Part shown: positions 50,689-58,666 of the stretch, one piece after another | Position numbering within the stretch: position 1 is the first letter of the stretch | Layout: every line of letters starts with the position of its first letter | From: Bradyrhizobium erythrophlei | GTDB taxonomy: Bacteria; Pseudomonadota; Alphaproteobacteria; Rhizobiales; Xanthobacteraceae | Assembly: GCF_900142985.1 (NCBI RefSeq) | Contig: NZ_LT670849.1 | Location: forward strand, 4,232,501 to 4,296,500 | DNA: 64,000 nt | Reading direction: 5' to 3' | The notes under the pieces: generated by a model | Databases searched by the model: none | Seen by the model: only the letters and a program-made list of their open reading frames with translations | What the model was told of the DNA's origin: nothing | Position numbers and translations under genes: made by a program

Positions 50689-51486
50689 ATGCGTCATGGG
50701 TTTTTGCCTCACATCGGCGGTCTTATTCTCGGAGTTTCGGTCATGCTGACGGGTAACGCTCATGCCGACGGCCTGAAGGACCAGATCGCGCCGACCGGCA
50801 AGCTTCGGGTCGCGATCGGGATCAGCCCGGCCGGTGGCGCGTACTGGTCGACCAAAACCGAAAACGGCTATGCCGGCGTGCCGGTCGATCTCGGCAAGGC
50901 GCTGGCGGACCAGCTGGGGCTGCCGGTCGAATATGTCACCTATTCGAATTCCGGTTTGATCACGGATGCCGCCGCCAAAGGCGAATGGGATGTCAGCTTC
51001 CTGCCTGAAGATACCGAACGGGCGAAGAAGATCGCGTTCGGCCCGATCTACGAGGTCACGGAAGCGACCTACATCGTGAAAGCCGGCTCGACCATCAAGG
51101 ATTTCGCGAGTCTCGATCAGCCGAACGTCAAGGTCGTGGCCGTCAACGATACCACCACCATGCGCGGCGCGCAGGCGCATCTGAAGAACGCCAAGGTCAC
51201 GGGCTATCAGACCTATGACGAAATCTTCAGTCTGCTGAAGAACGGCGAGGTCGACGCGTTCGCGTTGTCGCGCGACCAGCTCAATGCGCTTGCCAAGAAG
51301 ATTCCGGGCACGCGCGTGCTCGACGAAACCTTCAAGCAGACGGTGACCGCGGTTGCCGTCCCGCTCAATCACCCGCTGTCGCTGGAATATGCCAGCAAGT
51401 TCATGACGGATGCGAAATCGAGCGGTCTGTTGCGCAAGGCGTTCGACAATAACGGCCTGAAGGACACGCCGCTGCGGGCGAAGTGA
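50689..51486 (+). CDS. Periplasmic amino-acid-type ABC substrate-binding protein (orphan)
   Basis: The 265-residue family 3 binding protein has a signal peptide (MRHGFLPHIGGLILGVSVML to AHA) and the mature motifs GKLRVAIGISPAGG, GYAGVPVDLGKALADQLGL and WDVSFLPEDTERAKKIAFG. These proteins bind polar amino acids or similar ligands. No permease or ATPase gene is adjacent. I chose ATG 50689, preceded by GGGAG and AAAGG; the longer frame from 50527 overlaps the previous gene. Confidence 0.87.
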   Translation: MRHGFLPHIGGLILGVSVMLTGNAHADGLKDQIAPTGKLRVAIGISPAGGAYWSTKTENGYAGVPVDLGKALADQLGLPVEYVTYSNSGLITDAAAKGEWDVSFLPEDTERAKKIAFGPIYEVTEATYIVKAGSTIKDFASLDQPNVKVVAVNDTTTMRGAQAHLKNAKVTGYQTYDEIFSLLKNGEVDAFALSRDQLNALAKKIPGTRVLDETFKQTVTAVAVPLNHPLSLEYASKFMTDAKSSGLLRKAFDNNGLKDTPLRAK

Positions 51487-51497
51487 CCCTTGTCTTT

Positions 51498-51638
51498 ACC
51501 TCTCCCCTTGCGGGAGAGGTCGGATCGCATCGCCAGATGCGATCCGGGTGAGGGGTATGGGGCTATCGAGGGACCTTAACCCCTCACCCGGTTTCTCGCT
51601 GACGCTCGAAACCACCCTCTCCCGCAAGGGGAGAGGGT
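51498..51638. repeat. Complex intergenic inverted repeat, family D
   Basis: The element consists of nested hairpins: ACCTCTCCC-CTTGC-GGGAGAGGT (51498-51520), GGATCGCATC-GCCA-GATGCGATCC (51522-51545), an outer pair CGGGTGAGGGGT (51545-51556) with ACCCCTCACCCG (51579-51590), and ACCCTCTCCC-GCAAG-GGGAGAGGGT (51614-51638). It lies between two convergent genes for binding proteins and could terminate both. Confidence 0.85.
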
Positions 51639-51675
51639 ATCCCGCGGATGCCGGGCATTCGTTCAAACAAAAAAC

Positions 51676-52464
51676 CTACTTCGCCGTGCCTTCGATCGGC
51701 TCGAGGCCGGAGTTGACGATGGTCTCGCGCGCGGCGGGCGAGGCGAGGAATTTGATCAGTGCCTTGCCGGCTTCGGGCTCCTTCGACGCCGACGCGATGC
51801 CGGCCGAGAATACCGTCACCTTCTGCAAGGATTCCGGGAGCGGGCCGATAATGTCGACACCGGCAACCGCCTTCAATTCGCTGATCTGCTGCATGCCGAT
51901 CTCGGCTTCGCCTTTCGCCACGATCTCGGCGACTGGCGTGGCCGGAATCTTTTTCGCCTTGTCCTTCATGTCGGCCGTGATGCCGAGCTTGTCGAACATC
52001 TCGGTCGAGATATAGACGCCGCTGGCGCTGTCGGAATAGGCGACGGACTTTGCCGCGAGCAGCGCGCGCTTCACCGCATCCGCCGTCGAAATATCCGGCC
52101 TCGGGCTGCCGGCCTTCACCGCAACGCCGATCTTGGAATTGACGAGGTCGACGCGGCTCGTCGCCTTGCCCTTCTTGACCAGGTCGTCGAGCGCATAGCC
52201 CACCAGAATAAGGACGTCGGCGGGCTCACCGCGGTCGAGCCGCGTCGGGATGGCATTCACCGTCGTGCCCATCGACGGGCCATAGGCCGTGATCACCTTG
52301 TTGCCGGTCGCTTTCTCGAACTCTGGCACCAGCGCGTTATAGGCCGCCGACAGCCCGCCCGAGATCATCACGTGGACTTCGGCGGCTTGTGCGGCGCCCG
52401 CAAGCCAAAGCACGGCGGCGGCGCCAATTGCGACATTGCGAAAATGAGGAGATGAGAAACGCAT
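51676..52464 (-). CDS. Molybdate-type (ModA-like) periplasmic binding protein (orphan)
   Basis: This 262-residue protein has a signal peptide (about 1-28, ending AQAAE) and a type II periplasmic-binding fold with VHVMISGGLSAAYNALVPEF, YGPSMGTTVNAIPTRL, EPADVLILVGYALDDLVKKG and ASGVYISTEMFDKLG. It belongs to the ModA-like group, but several ModA ligand residues are not obvious, so another oxyanion or organic ligand is possible. No modB or modC is adjacent. The downstream repeat separates it from the other binding protein. Confidence 0.85.
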   Translation of the reverse strand: MRFSSPHFRNVAIGAAAVLWLAGAAQAAEVHVMISGGLSAAYNALVPEFEKATGNKVITAYGPSMGTTVNAIPTRLDRGEPADVLILVGYALDDLVKKGKATSRVDLVNSKIGVAVKAGSPRPDISTADAVKRALLAAKSVAYSDSASGVYISTEMFDKLGITADMKDKAKKIPATPVAEIVAKGEAEIGMQQISELKAVAGVDIIGPLPESLQKVTVFSAGIASASKEPEAGKALIKFLASPAARETIVNSGLEPIEGTAK

Positions 52465-52558
52465 GGAAATCCTCCCGGCTCTTATTGCCGTCGCTTTTAG
52501 CGGGGAGGGGCTTGCCGCGCAAACGCGCTCGCGTCAATGGCCCATGAATTAAGGGCGT

Positions 52559-53782
52559 CTACGCGTTGACGTGCACGAAATCGCGGAGCAACGGGTAGAT
52601 CTCGTTGTTCCAGCGCCGGCCGCTGAACACGCCATAATGCCCGACGCCGGCTTGCAGGTGGTGCACCCGCCGGTAGGCGCGCACGCCGGTGCAGAGCTCT
52701 TGCGCGGCCAGCGTCTGCCCGACCGAGCAGATATCGTCCTTCTCGCCCTCGACCGTCATCAGCCCCATGCGCTTGATCGCTGTGGGATTCACCGGCCGGC
52801 CGCGGAAGGTCATCTTGCCTTGCGGCAGCACGTGCTCTTGAAACACGTCTCGCACGGTTTCGAGGTAAAACTCCGCCGGCAGATCCATCACCGCGAAATA
52901 TTCGTCGTAGAAATTCTTGATGGTCTCGGCCTTCTCGGTCTCGCCGCGGGCGAGGTGATTGGCGAGATCCATGTGCTGCTTGATGTGGCGCTCGAGATTC
53001 ATCGACACGAATGCAGTTAATTGCACGAAGCCGGGATAAACCTGCCGGAATGCGCCCTTGCACTGAACGGGCACGTAATTGATCAGGTTGGTCTCGAACC
53101 ACTTGATCGGTTTGCTCTTGGCGAACTGGTTCACCTTGGTGGGTTGGATACGGGTGTCGATCGGACCCGCCATCAGCGTCAGTGTCGCCGGGCGCGAGGG
53201 GTGATTGTCCTCGCTCATGATCGCAGCCGCCGCGAGCGCCGACACCGAAGGCTGGCAGATCGCCACCATGTGCGCGCGCGGTCCGAGCTTGTCGAGAAAG
53301 GTGATCAGGTGCTCGGTGTAATCGTCGAGGCCGAACCGGCCGTCGCGAAGCGGAATGTCGCGCGGGTTGTGCCAGTCGGTGATGTAGACGTCGTGGTCCT
53401 GAAGCAGCGTCTGCACGGTGCCGCGGAGCAGCGTGGCGAAATGACCGGACATCGGCGCCACCAGCAACATCCGCGGCTGTTCGGGCGCGTTCTCCTTCTT
53501 GAAGTGCAACAGCGACCCGAACGGGGTGGCGAAGGCGACTTCCTCGGTCACTTCATATTCGCGGTTGCCCACCGTCACCCGGTCGATGCCATAGGCCGGG
53601 CGGGAGTAGGTCAGCGAGGTGCGCGAGATCAGTTCCAGAGCGGCTGCCAGCCGCCGAAAGAACTTGTCGGACATGCCCTGTGGGAGCAGGTTGAGATATT
53701 TCAGGGCCTGCAAGGCCCCGCTCCGCCAGGGCTCGGTCAGATCCGTATGGTTCTGATAAGCCTGATACAATAACGACGTCAT
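52559..53782 (-). CDS. phaZ: Intracellular poly(3-hydroxybutyrate) depolymerase (PhaZ)
   Basis: The 407-residue alpha/beta-hydrolase degrades intracellular PHB granules. It begins MTSLLYQAYQNHTDLTEPWR, typical for this family, and carries VAICQPSVSALAAAAIM, where the Cys acts as nucleophile, as in Ralstonia PhaZ1. The C-terminal GVGHYGVFSGRRW supplies the histidine. No signal peptide, so it acts on stored polymer. It is divergent from the glutathione transferase gene. Confidence 0.93.
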   Translation of the reverse strand: MTSLLYQAYQNHTDLTEPWRSGALQALKYLNLLPQGMSDKFFRRLAAALELISRTSLTYSRPAYGIDRVTVGNREYEVTEEVAFATPFGSLLHFKKENAPEQPRMLLVAPMSGHFATLLRGTVQTLLQDHDVYITDWHNPRDIPLRDGRFGLDDYTEHLITFLDKLGPRAHMVAICQPSVSALAAAAIMSEDNHPSRPATLTLMAGPIDTRIQPTKVNQFAKSKPIKWFETNLINYVPVQCKGAFRQVYPGFVQLTAFVSMNLERHIKQHMDLANHLARGETEKAETIKNFYDEYFAVMDLPAEFYLETVRDVFQEHVLPQGKMTFRGRPVNPTAIKRMGLMTVEGEKDDICSVGQTLAAQELCTGVRAYRRVHHLQAGVGHYGVFSGRRWNNEIYPLLRDFVHVNA

Positions 53783-53870
53783 TCAAACACCCCTGCCCAT
53801 GCTGCCATGCAATATTGAAGCCAGAGCGGAGTCAAACAGCCCAAAAAACTGGCACGTCACTTGCTGTTGA

Positions 53871-53910
53871 AAGCGAATGGAATCGAATGAAATCGAATGA
53901 AAACGAAGCG
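53871..53910. repeat. Four 10-bp tandem units in the phaZ/GST divergent region
   Basis: Four consecutive 10-base units read AAGCGAATGG, AATCGAATGA, AATCGAATGA and AAACGAAGCG; the middle two are identical. The 10-base period matches one DNA turn. It lies between the divergent phaZ and glutathione transferase genes, where regulator sites would be expected. Confidence 0.7.
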
Positions 53911-53930
53911 AAAGAGCGGGGAAGGGCCCT

Positions 53931-54587
53931 ATGGCGAAGGCGACACTTACCATCAGCAGCAAGAACTACTCGTCCTGGTCGCTGCGCGGCTGGCTGCTGA
54001 CGCGGTTTTCGGGGCTGGAATTCGAGGAGATCGTCACCGCGCCCGATGATCCCTCGGCTCGGGCCGAAATCCTGCTGCTGTCCCCGACCATCCTGGTGCC
54101 ATGCCTGCGGCACGAGGGGGCGACGGTGTGGGATACGCTGGCGATCGCCGAGTACCTCAACGAGATCAGGCCCGACGCGGGGCTATTGCCTGCCGACCGC
54201 GTCCACCGGGCGCATTGCCGGTCGATTTGCGGCGAAATCCATTCCGGCTTCACCACGCTGCGGGCATCGCTCCCGGTCAATCTCAAGGGGCATTTTCCGA
54301 ACTTCAAGATCTGGTCGCGGGCGCAGGCCGACATCGATCGGGTCTGCACCATCTGGCGCGAGTGCCTGGCGGAGTCGGGCGGGCCGTTCCTGTTCGGCGA
54401 GCAACGCACCATGGCGGACGCCATGTACGCGCCGGTCGTGACGCGCTTCAAAACCTATGACGTCAAGCTCGAGCCGCGGCTCAAGCAATATGCCGACCTC
54501 ATCATGGCGATGCCGGAAATGCAGGAGTGGATCGAGGCGGCTCGCGCTGAGCCTTCCGATATCGAAGAACTCGAGGTGGATTATTAG
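53931..54587 (+). CDS. Glutathione S-transferase
   Basis: The 218-residue protein has an N-terminal thioredoxin-like GST domain (about 1-80; SSKNYSSWSLRGWLLTRFSG, TILVPCLRHEG, VWDTLAIAEYLNE with the cis-Pro and glutathione-binding Asp) and a helical C-terminal domain (about 90-210; FGEQRTMADAMYAPV). It conjugates or reduces with glutathione; substrate unknown. GGGGAAGGG lies before ATG 53931. Confidence 0.93.
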   Translation: MAKATLTISSKNYSSWSLRGWLLTRFSGLEFEEIVTAPDDPSARAEILLLSPTILVPCLRHEGATVWDTLAIAEYLNEIRPDAGLLPADRVHRAHCRSICGEIHSGFTTLRASLPVNLKGHFPNFKIWSRAQADIDRVCTIWRECLAESGGPFLFGEQRTMADAMYAPVVTRFKTYDVKLEPRLKQYADLIMAMPEMQEWIEAARAEPSDIEELEVDY

Positions 54588-54906
54588 GCGGCGCCAAGCG
54601 CGCTGCCTGTTTGCACGGCTTACGCGTAAGGCGTGCCGTGCTCAACTTCATGCCAGCGAGGCGCGCTTGGCGAGCTGACGCGACGGGCCATCAGCGCCGC
54701 GCAAGAATTGCCTGATCGAAATTCAAAGCCACGTCCAACGGCTTCGCCCTGCTCGACGCCGTGATCCCAAAAATCGCTGCGGTGCGATGCGGCTGGCGTG
54801 ATTTTCGCATAGCAACAGCACGCTTTGAACGCGCCAATCCGTGCTGCCAAAAAATTGGACGCCGGCGATTGTCGCGATTTGCGTCAAACAGTGGTGGAGG
54901 CCTGAG
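54588..54906. other. Gene-free stretch with a palindrome between GST and cupin genes
   Basis: These 319 bases contain a nested palindrome: GCACGGC (54613-54619) pairs with GCCGTGC (54635-54641) around the ten-base palindrome TTACGCGTAA (54620-54629). No convincing gene is present; small frames on both strands look like chance. The cupin ribosome site GGAGG is at its right end. Confidence 0.5.
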
Positions 54907-55341
54907 ATGAACCAGCATGCGGCCGTCAGCAAATTTTCCCACGTCAAACCCACCGATACCGAATTCAAGGGCGGAGGTCTTCGCGACTTCTTCCTGTACC
55001 GCGACCTCGGCATCGCGGCAGCGACCGGCGGGCAGGTGATCTGCCACCTCGTCAAGGCCAATGCCGACATGCCGCCGGAAGACGGCACCGGCTGGCATCG
55101 TCATGATTGCGATTTTCAGATCGTGATCATGATGAAGGGCTGGGCCCGCTTTATGTACGAAGACAAGCCGACGCTCGTGCAGGCCGGCGATGTCGTCCAT
55201 CAGCGGCCAGGGATCGTGCATTACCTGTTCGATTACTCGCCGGACATGGAGTATCTCGAAATCGTCAGCCCGGCGGATTTCAAGACCGTCGATATGCCGC
55301 CGGCCACCGACAAGGTGCCGCCGGTGACGCCCTGGAAGTAG
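54907..55341 (+). CDS. Cupin domain protein
   Basis: The 144-residue single-domain cupin has GTGWHRHDCDFQIVIMMKGW (metal-binding HxH) and the second motif GDVVHQRPGIVHYLFDYS. Small cupins serve as dioxygenases, isomerases or binding proteins; nothing in the sequence fixes the substrate. ATG 54907 has GGAGG six bases upstream. It has no operon partner. Confidence 0.88.
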   Translation: MNQHAAVSKFSHVKPTDTEFKGGGLRDFFLYRDLGIAAATGGQVICHLVKANADMPPEDGTGWHRHDCDFQIVIMMKGWARFMYEDKPTLVQAGDVVHQRPGIVHYLFDYSPDMEYLEIVSPADFKTVDMPPATDKVPPVTPWK

Positions 55342-55669
55342 GAATTAACGATTTCGCGCCGTCATCGGCGATTGCCGCGCGTCGTCGGTCTGGGTGTAGT
55401 GCCGGGCATTTCGTCCAGACCGATATCTAGTCGTGAACATCGGAGTACGCGGTGATTCGGCTGATTCGGGCGCGATTCGTTCCGGCCGCGTTCCGTGTCT
55501 TAACGCCGCACCATTTCACGTCGCATTTTGATACAGGTTGCGAAGTGATGACCGTTAGCCGCGGCGCTAGAGCTCCTTTGATTCCGAAGTTCGCAAGCAA
55601 TCGCGGCGACCTCCGATGCGAACTTCGGAATCAAAGGAGCTCTAGCAACATATTTTTGCTAGTGCGGCT
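55342..55669. other. Gene-free stretch carrying a long inverted repeat
   Basis: This 328-base interval between the cupin gene and the leftward small gene contains the family C inverted repeat at 55566-55646. No other gene, promoter or RNA was recognised in the rest. Confidence 0.45.
55566..55646. repeat. Perfect 30-bp inverted repeat, family C copy 1
   Basis: Arms at 55566-55595 and 55617-55646 are exact reverse complements over 30 bases, beginning GCTAGAGCTCCTTTG and reading TTCCGAAGTTCGCA toward the 21-base loop. A diverged relative is at 56479-56553. The structure would form a very stable hairpin in either strand. Confidence 0.92.
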
Positions 55670-55879
55670 TCAAATTCGCCGCACCAGCCGCCAGCCGATC
55701 ACATTGGCTTCCAGCATCCCGCCCGACTCGTGATTGCGCCAGGCGCCGTCGCTGAAACGACAGGCGAACGGCAGTTCGTAGGTGCCGCTCTGGTCTTCGC
55801 ACAACACTTGGACCGGCACGCCCGGCGGCGGCTCTCCCTCACCATCGAATTGCGCCAGCCGTTTTTCGCGCGTCGCCAT
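55670..55879 (-). CDS. Small hypothetical protein
   Basis: The 69-residue frame starts MATREKRLAQFDGEGEPPPG and continues VPVQVLCEDQSGTYELPF, ending ANVIGWRLVRRI. It has balanced composition and no frame breaks, and short proteins like it are frequent in Bradyrhizobium; family and function are not recognised. ATG 55879 is chosen over the longer frame from 55927 because AAGG precedes it. Confidence 0.55.
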   Translation of the reverse strand: MATREKRLAQFDGEGEPPPGVPVQVLCEDQSGTYELPFACRFSDGAWRNHESGGMLEANVIGWRLVRRI

Positions 55880-56034
55880 TTCCCGTCGCCTTCGTCCATG
55901 GTGCGCGGGCGGATCGCCGGCCCGCATCGACCAACCTCAATGCGCGATTGAGGTCGCAGTGTGGTAGCATCGGGCCTTGAAATGTTCACTCGCAACAATT
56001 TTACCGCGCGATGTCGGTTGAAATGAGGTTTGGG

Positions 56035-56442
56035 ATGATCGGCCGTTTTGGCTGCGGCTTGTTCGCGGTCCTGTTCGTTACCGGACTTGTTCATGCGCAG
56101 GATGTTCCCGGCATCGAGATTTGCACCGCCGAGAAGACGATGGAACGGCGCACCAGCTGTCTTCAGAGCAATGTCGAGTTCCTTCAGAAGACGATCGCGA
56201 AACTGGCCCTGGATCACCAGCAGAAGCTCGACGCAGCCAAGGCGCAGATCGACGCGTTGAAGGTGAACCTCATTGCGTTGCAAAAGATGGTGGAGGAGTT
56301 GAAGGCGGTACAGACTAAGGCGCCGGACAATACGAAGAAAGCCGATACGCCGCCTGCGAAAGATGCGGCCGCGAAAGACGCGCCCAGGGATGTGCCGAAG
56401 GATGCGCCGAAGGACGGGGCAGTGAAAGAGGGCGGCAAGTAA
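56035..56442 (+). CDS. Secreted coiled-coil protein with Lys/Ala/Pro tail
   Basis: The 135-residue protein has a signal peptide (MIGRFGCGLFAVLFVTGLVHA), a coiled-coil region (about 35-90; VEFLQKTIAKLALDHQQKLD, LKVNLIALQKMVEELKAVQT) and a low-complexity tail with repeated KDAP/KDA units (AAKDAPRDVPKDAPKDG). It is likely periplasmic; function unknown. GAGG lies six bases before ATG 56035, favouring this over ATG 56011 or 56023. Confidence 0.7.
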   Translation: MIGRFGCGLFAVLFVTGLVHAQDVPGIEICTAEKTMERRTSCLQSNVEFLQKTIAKLALDHQQKLDAAKAQIDALKVNLIALQKMVEELKAVQTKAPDNTKKADTPPAKDAAAKDAPRDVPKDAPKDGAVKEGGK

Positions 56443-56455
56443 TTTCTGCCAGCGC

Positions 56456-56553
56456 ATGCGAACTTCGGATTCGAGACACCAGTGGTCCTTTGATTCCAAC
56501 ATTCGCAAGAGTGCTGCCGGGAAGGGATGCGAATGTTGGAATCGGACCACTAG
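56456..56553. repeat. Inverted repeat, family C copy 2 with an extra half arm
   Basis: Arms read AGTGGTCC-TTT-GATTCCAACATTCGCA (56481-56507) and TGCGAATGTTGGAATC-GGACCACT (56528-56551); they are complementary except for three extra Ts. Just before, TGCGAACTTCGGATTCGA (56457-56474) resembles the right arm of copy 1. This suggests repeated insertion of related elements around the small gene. Confidence 0.82.
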
Positions 56554-56627
56554 AAGCGCAACGACGATCAAACGCGGCGCGCGCCGGGAGCGCATGATGG
56601 CGCCGTTTCGTGGAGTTCGTTGATCCA

Positions 56628-57461
56628 ATGAATCCGGCCGAAAGAGCGCTCTGGTATATCGAAAGCCATCTCGCAAGCGAACTGACGCTTGACGAGATCT
56701 CGGGCGTTGCCGGAGTTTCGCGCTTTCACATGGTGCGGGCGTTCGCTGCGGCGACGGGCTTTTCGGTCATGCGCTACGTACGGGCACGCCGTCTGACCGA
56801 AGCGGCGCGTTCACTTGCGGCCGGTGCGCCGGATATTCTCAACGTAGCGCTGGATGCGGAATACGGCTCCCACGAGGCGTTTACCCGCGCGTTCCGCGAT
56901 CATTTCGGGCTCACGCCCGAGTCGGTTCGCGGGCTTGCGTGCATCGAAGACCTCAAGCTTCAGGAGCCGATCCAGATGAACTCATCGATCATCGAGAATC
57001 TCGATTCCCCGCGTTTCGAAACCACAAGGCCGCTGCTGGTTGCCGGCGTCGGCGAGCGTTATAATCACGAGAACAGCGCCGGCATTCCGGGTCAGTGGCA
57101 ACGTTTCCATCAGGTAGCCGAGGATATTCCGCACCGCGTCGGCGGGGTCGCTTATGGCGTCTGCTGCAATGGGGACGATGCCGGCAATTTCGACTATATC
57201 GCGGGCGTGGAGGTCTCTGACTTTTCCGATCTGCCGCGACCGTTCTTCCGGGTGAGGATTCCCGAAGCGCGCTATGCCGTGTTCAGCCATCGCGAACACA
57301 TCTCGACCATCCGCCGCACCGTCAACACCATCTGGAACCAGTGGTTGCCAGCCTCCGGCTTCAAGCTCGCCGATGCGCCGAATTTCGAGCGCTACGACGA
57401 AAAATTCGATCCCGTCACCGGCAATGGCGGGTTCGAAATCTGGATTCCGGTAAAGGAATAA
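56628..57461 (+). CDS. AraC family regulator with GyrI-like effector domain
   Basis: The 277-residue protein carries an N-terminal AraC DNA-binding domain (about 5-100; LTLDEISGVAGVSRFHMVRA, NVALDAEYGSHEAFTRAFRD) and a C-terminal GyrI-like ligand domain (about 120-275; VGERYNHENSAG, AYGVCCNGDDAGNFDYIAG, NTIWNQWLPASGF, EIWIPVKE), the layout of Rob/RobA-type multidrug-responsive regulators. ATG 56628 is preferred; GTG 56610 adds six residues. Its target is not evident; the next gene is rightward at 57604. Confidence 0.92.
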   Translation: MNPAERALWYIESHLASELTLDEISGVAGVSRFHMVRAFAAATGFSVMRYVRARRLTEAARSLAAGAPDILNVALDAEYGSHEAFTRAFRDHFGLTPESVRGLACIEDLKLQEPIQMNSSIIENLDSPRFETTRPLLVAGVGERYNHENSAGIPGQWQRFHQVAEDIPHRVGGVAYGVCCNGDDAGNFDYIAGVEVSDFSDLPRPFFRVRIPEARYAVFSHREHISTIRRTVNTIWNQWLPASGFKLADAPNFERYDEKFDPVTGNGGFEIWIPVKE

Positions 57462-57603
57462 TATCGGCCTGAACTTTCGGCATTTCGCAGCACGCGCCCA
57501 TGCATTGCGGCTGCTTGCAAGCGCTGGCTGCTTTGCCCTAACGTCGCCGCAGAAAATGCGGTGCGCGACCGGCGGTGCGCTGCGAAAAACCCCGGGAGGA
57601 TCT

Positions 57604-58530
57604 ATGCCTGACATCCGTGTTCTCGCCTCCGGCCTCGAGTTTCCGGAAGGTCCGGTTGCAATGCCGGATGGATCGGTGGTGCTGGTCGAGATCCGCGGGA
57701 AACGGTTGACTCGCGTCCATCCCGACGGGCGCAAGGAAGTGGTCGCGCAAATTCCCGGCGGCCCGAATGGCGCGGCGCTCGGCCCCGACGGAAAGATCTA
57801 TATCTGCAATAACGGCGGCTTTTCCTGGATTCCGACCGGCAAGACGATCATGCCGGGGGCCCAGCCGGACGACTATCTCGGCGGCTCGATCCAGCGCGTC
57901 GATTTGCAGAGCGGCAAGGTCGAAACCGTCGTGACCAAATGCGGCGAGCACGCGCTGCGCGGCCCCAACGACCTCGTCTTCGACAGACATGGCGGCCTGT
58001 GGTTCTCCGATCTCGGCAAGCGCCGCGCGCGCGAGATGGATGTCGGCGCGTTTTACTATCTCAAGCCCGGATGTGCGGAGATCGTCGAGGGCGTGCATGG
58101 CGTGCTGCCCGCCAACGGCATCGGGCTGTCGCCGGACGAGAAGACCGTCTACATCGCCGAGACGCCGACCGCGCGGCTTTGGGCCTACGACATTCCGGAG
58201 CCTGGCGTGGTGAAACCGCGCGAGGTGATCTATCGCGGCGAGCGCGGCAGGCCGATCGCGGGCCTTGGCGGCTATCAGATGTTCGATTCGCTCGCGGTCG
58301 AGGCGAACGGCAATGTCTGTGTCGCCACGCTGATCTCGGGCTGTATCTCGGTGATTGCGCCGGATGGCGCGCTGGTCGAGCAGGTGCCGACCGGCGACCG
58401 CGTCACCACCAATATCGCCTTTGGCGGACCCGAGTTGAAAACGGCTTACATCACGCTGTCCGGCGAGGGCGAACTCGTTGCGATGGATTGGCCGCGGCCC
58501 GGTCTGCCGCTGAATTTTTTGAACAGATGA
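57604..58530 (+). CDS. SMP-30/gluconolactonase-like beta-propeller hydrolase
   Basis: The 308-residue cytosolic protein has the SMP-30 motifs ASGLEFPEGPVAMPDGSVVL, GGPNGAALGPDGKIYICNNG, ALRGPNDLVFDRHGGLWFSD and GVLPANGIGLSPDEKTVYIA, supplying the metal-binding Glu, Asn and Asp. Members hydrolyse lactones. GGGAGGATCT leads ATG 57604; the longer frame from 57505 lacks homology. A family A repeat follows the stop. Confidence 0.9.
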   Translation: MPDIRVLASGLEFPEGPVAMPDGSVVLVEIRGKRLTRVHPDGRKEVVAQIPGGPNGAALGPDGKIYICNNGGFSWIPTGKTIMPGAQPDDYLGGSIQRVDLQSGKVETVVTKCGEHALRGPNDLVFDRHGGLWFSDLGKRRAREMDVGAFYYLKPGCAEIVEGVHGVLPANGIGLSPDEKTVYIAETPTARLWAYDIPEPGVVKPREVIYRGERGRPIAGLGGYQMFDSLAVEANGNVCVATLISGCISVIAPDGALVEQVPTGDRVTTNIAFGGPELKTAYITLSGEGELVAMDWPRPGLPLNFLNR

Positions 58531-58542
58531 GAAAGCTGCTTA

Positions 58543-58652
58543 ACCCTCATGGTGAGGAGCGTCGTACTCACGACGCGTCTCGAACCATGAGGCCACCACA
58601 TGAGCCTCACCCTTCGAGACGCGCTTCTAACGAAGCGCTCCTCAGGATGAGG
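58543..58652. repeat. Intergenic palindromic repeat, family A copy 3
   Basis: The 110-bp element contains CCCTCATGGTGAGGAGCG, CGTCTCGAACCATGAGGCC, TGAGCCTCACCCTTCGAGACGC and GCGCTCCTCAGGATGAGG in the order of copy 1 at 29931. Central spacer differs. It separates the SMP-30 gene from the acetyltransferase gene and its right end nearly abuts the latter's ribosome site (GAGGAG). Confidence 0.82.
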
Positions 58653-58666
58653 AAGAGGAGAACCCG

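Noticed and set aside
54691-55221. Minus-strand frame overlapping the cupin gene and its upstream gap
   Set aside because: Considered as a gene remnant, but the part outside the cupin gene shows no recognisable protein.
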